A program made the translations under genes and the position numbers. Shown here piece by piece: positions 6,684 to 8,290 of a DNA stretch of 8,290 nucleotides (positions are counted from its first letter, which is position 1; every line of letters begins with the position of its first letter). Origin of the DNA: Bacillota bacterium (GTDB lineage: Bacteria > Bacillota_C > Negativicutes > Sporomusales > Sporomusaceae); assembly GCA_023441125.1 (NCBI GenBank), contig JAEZQV010000092.1:1-8290 (forward strand), in the 5' to 3' direction. The notes under the pieces were generated by a model, which made no database searches, was not told where the DNA came from, and saw nothing but the letters and a program-made list of their open reading frames with translations.

Positions 6684-6856
6684 GATTCCCGCGTTGCCAC
6701 CCATGTTGCCTTCCCGGCCAACTTTTGCCGCTATACCGGGCGGAACCCGTCAGATTCATCATCAGCCGCTCCCAGGCGGAATCAATTGTTCCTTGCACCG
6801 GCTTGCACCCGCCGCCGGCTCTCTGCAGCTTGTAAACAATCAACTTCCTGTTCATC
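6657..6856 (-). promoter_or_regulatory. Serine-specific T-box riboswitch (stem I to first antiterminator)
   Basis: A tRNA-sensing leader. Stem I base: CAGG (6850-6847) pairs with CCUG (6776-6773), then AUUGUU (6840-6835) pairs with AACAAU (6790-6785). Between them is the specifier loop UGAUUCCG, with UCC (serine) at 6780-6778 placed as in known T-boxes, just before GCCUGGGAG. The upper part carries the AGAGAG motif (about 6824-6819) and the distal-loop GGUGCAAG inside a CCGGC/GCCGG hairpin. The 3' part has GGGTGGCAACGCGGG (6702-6688) and then the CGTCCCT segment. The bulge UGGC would pair with a tRNA whose discriminator base is G, which fits tRNA-Ser. Uncharged tRNA-Ser should bind stem I and the bulge and allow readthrough into serC. 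Target and specifier agree with each other. Confidence 0.93.
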
Positions 6857-6883
6857 GCATATGCATTATTTGACTTGTTTTTG

Positions 6884-6912
6884 ATTATATATTATGCACT
6901 GACCGCAGTCAA
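6884..6912 (-). promoter_or_regulatory. Promoter of the serC T-box leader
   Basis: Minus-strand TTGACT (6912-6907), a 17-nt spacer and TATAAT (6889-6884): a near-consensus vegetative promoter. Transcription would start near 6877, about 20 nt before stem I. Such a strong promoter fits control by attenuation rather than by initiation. Confidence 0.87.
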
Positions 6913-6939
6913 GTGTATTCTTCGCAAAAACTCGCAAAA

Positions 6940-8290
6940 TCATTCCTGGTCAGGGTTTTCTGTAAACTGGCGGCGTTGCAGCCGCCTCACCCGCGCTGCC
7001 AGTGCCGCCAGCAGGGTATTGTGGTCATTCACTAGCTGTCCGGACTGAATTCTTATCAGCAAATCCTGCTGAAAAAGCCCGACGGCAGCGCCGCTCCCCA
7101 ACTTCGCAGCAATCTCCCGGCCACTCAGCGCCAACTGGGATACAAAAAACGGCACCTCGTCCAGGAGAGCCCGCGCTATCGTTTGCACAGCCTCCAGGCC
7201 AGCCAGATCAGGCTCCGTATGCCCCCCCAGGCGGTCGGCTTTATGCAGGGCAAACAGCTGAGACAACGCCGCTTTAAATTGCTCCGCCGCTGTGAACTCA
7301 CCGGTCAGCCGCTTGAGCCATTTGAGTACAGCGGCCCGTTCGGCAGCCGGAAATAGCAAATGATGCCGGATAAGCCAGGCTACCCGCTCCCGCAGAGGAC
7401 GCTCTGCCCGCAGCCGATCAAGAATTGCAGCGGCTGCAGCCGCACCGGCCTTATCATGACCCGGATCGGCGGGCTGACCCTCGCGATTGACAGTTCTCAC
7501 CGCCGGCCAGCCTTTGGCCACATCGTGGAGCAGCGCCGCCCACCGGAGTACCGGTTCACGCGGGGTCAATGCCACCACGGCCAGCGTATGCTGCCAGGCG
7601 TCCAACCGGTGATACCGCGGGTTTTGCGCCAGACCGTCAATATGACAAAGTTCCTCGATAACAGGCACAGCATGGGCTTGCCCCTGTTCCCTCGCCTGGC
7701 AGCGGGCTGCCAGTAACCCGGTCTGCATCATAATGGCCAGACCCTGCGCAGCAAATTCAGCTTGCAGCGTTTTCTCAACTTCCATGCGAACCCGTTCCAC
7801 CGACAGCCCGTTCACCCGGCCGAGACTGGCCGGGATTGCGCTATATGTATCGCTGGCCAAAGCAAAACCCAGTTGGGCGGCAAAGCGGGCCGCCCGGAAC
7901 AGCCTGAGGCCATCCTCGGCAAAACGCGCCTCAGGCCGGCCGACAGTGCGGATAATCCCGGCGGCGAGGTCTTCCTGCCCCCCGAACCGGTCGATAATCG
8001 CACCGCCGCTGTCCATCGCCATGGCATTAATGGTAAAGTCCCGTCTGGCCAGGTCCTCCGCCAGACTCACTCCCAGGGTAACCGCTGCCGGCCGGTGGCT
8101 GTCGGCTCCGTAGCGTTCAGTGCGGAAGGTGGCGACCTCATAGGTGCGGCCCTCGGCCACAATAGCTACCACGCCGAAAGCCGCCCCCACCGGGACAGCT
8201 TTCCAGCCTTGTCCGCCAGCTACTGCCATGATGTCCGCCGGAACGGCATCGGTGGCGATATCGATGTCTTTCGGCGACACACCGCGCAGC
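6940..8290 (-). CDS. cca: CCA-adding tRNA nucleotidyltransferase with HD domain (5' end missing)
   Basis: A class II nucleotidyltransferase that adds or repairs the 3' CCA of tRNAs in the cytoplasm. About 450 residues are visible; the first part, including the GG(x)VRD segment, lies beyond the right edge. The visible start reads LRGVSPKDIDIATDA, which holds the catalytic DxD. Then come the ribose-selecting RRDFTINAMA motif, the EDGLRLFRAARFAAQLGF motif (nucleotide-recognising EDxxR and start of the RNA-binding region), and a central HD domain (DAWQHTL, then RWAALLHDVAKG). A GTG at 8280 within the frame is not the start, because the conserved core continues upstream of it. The gene ends 28 nt before the -35 box of the serC leader, and no clear terminator lies between. 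Poly(A) polymerase is the related alternative; the HD domain and Firmicute-like context favour CCA addition. Confidence 0.92.
   Translation of the reverse strand, partial: LRGVSPKDIDIATDAVPADIMAVAGGQGWKAVPVGAAFGVVAIVAEGRTYEVATFRTERYGADSHRPAAVTLGVSLAEDLARRDFTINAMAMDSGGAIIDRFGGQEDLAAGIIRTVGRPEARFAEDGLRLFRAARFAAQLGFALASDTYSAIPASLGRVNGLSVERVRMEVEKTLQAEFAAQGLAIMMQTGLLAARCQAREQGQAHAVPVIEELCHIDGLAQNPRYHRLDAWQHTLAVVALTPREPVLRWAALLHDVAKGWPAVRTVNREGQPADPGHDKAGAAAAAAILDRLRAERPLRERVAWLIRHHLLFPAAERAAVLKWLKRLTGEFTAAEQFKAALSQLFALHKADRLGGHTEPDLAGLEAVQTIARALLDEVPFFVSQLALSGREIAAKLGSGAAVGLFQQDLLIRIQSGQLVNDHNTLLAALAARVRRLQRRQFTENPDQE

Noticed and set aside
6513..6855. Two short minus-strand open frames (63 and 64 codons) inside the serC leader
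   Set aside because: They lie over the T-box stems and terminators, whose structure explains the sequence, and they have no family resemblance.
7733..8113. Plus-strand open frame of 126 codons opposite cca, and a similar one at 7360-7716
   Set aside because: Low-complexity, Arg/Pro/Ala-rich products typical of the antisense frame of a GC-rich gene; the minus strand carries conserved CCA-enzyme motifs.
8278..8280. GTG as the start of the CCA-adding enzyme
   Set aside because: The open frame continues upstream as LRG, matching the family's VRDLL(x)G stretch just before the DxD motif, so the true start is outside the window.

Overview
The window is about 8.3 kb from a bacterial chromosome. All seven recognisable genes lie on the minus strand, so transcription runs from the right edge to the left edge. 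The tRNA-sensing T-box leader, the strong AGGAGG-type ribosome sites and the PAS histidine kinase with a sporulation-kinase-like H-box point to a Firmicute. The moderate GC content and gene style make me think of the Negativicutes/Sporomusa group. That placement is an impression, not proof.

Right part (8290 to about 4610). A CCA-adding tRNA nucleotidyltransferase gene runs in from outside the window. After it comes a near-consensus promoter and a leader of about 390 nt that belongs to phosphoserine aminotransferase (serC). The leader is a T-box riboswitch with a UCC (serine) specifier. It is unusual: one stem I is followed by two successive T-box/terminator modules. serC is followed after 27 nt by a histidine-phosphatase-superfamily gene, which may supply the phosphoserine phosphatase step. 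A rho-independent terminator closes this unit. Uncharged tRNA-Ser would thus control the last two steps of serine synthesis.

Middle (4500 to 2820). A single-gene unit encodes a membrane-bound PAS histidine kinase with no response regulator beside it. It has its own putative promoter and a strong hairpin terminator.

Left part (2660 to 1). An XRE/cupin regulator has a clear promoter. It is followed by a TPR-repeat protein with a cysteine-rich N-terminus, and 12 nt later by an aldo/keto reductase of the type that carries a C-terminal 4Fe-4S segment. The reductase runs off the left edge and shows an apparent one-base frameshift near its start. The regulator and kinase promoters share a 14-bp near-palindromic element (13 of 14 identical) placed identically over the -10 box, which hints at common control.

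Main point of interest: the serC leader, with one specifier stem and two antiterminator/terminator switches in series. I see no CRISPR array, insertion sequence, phage gene, tRNA or rRNA.
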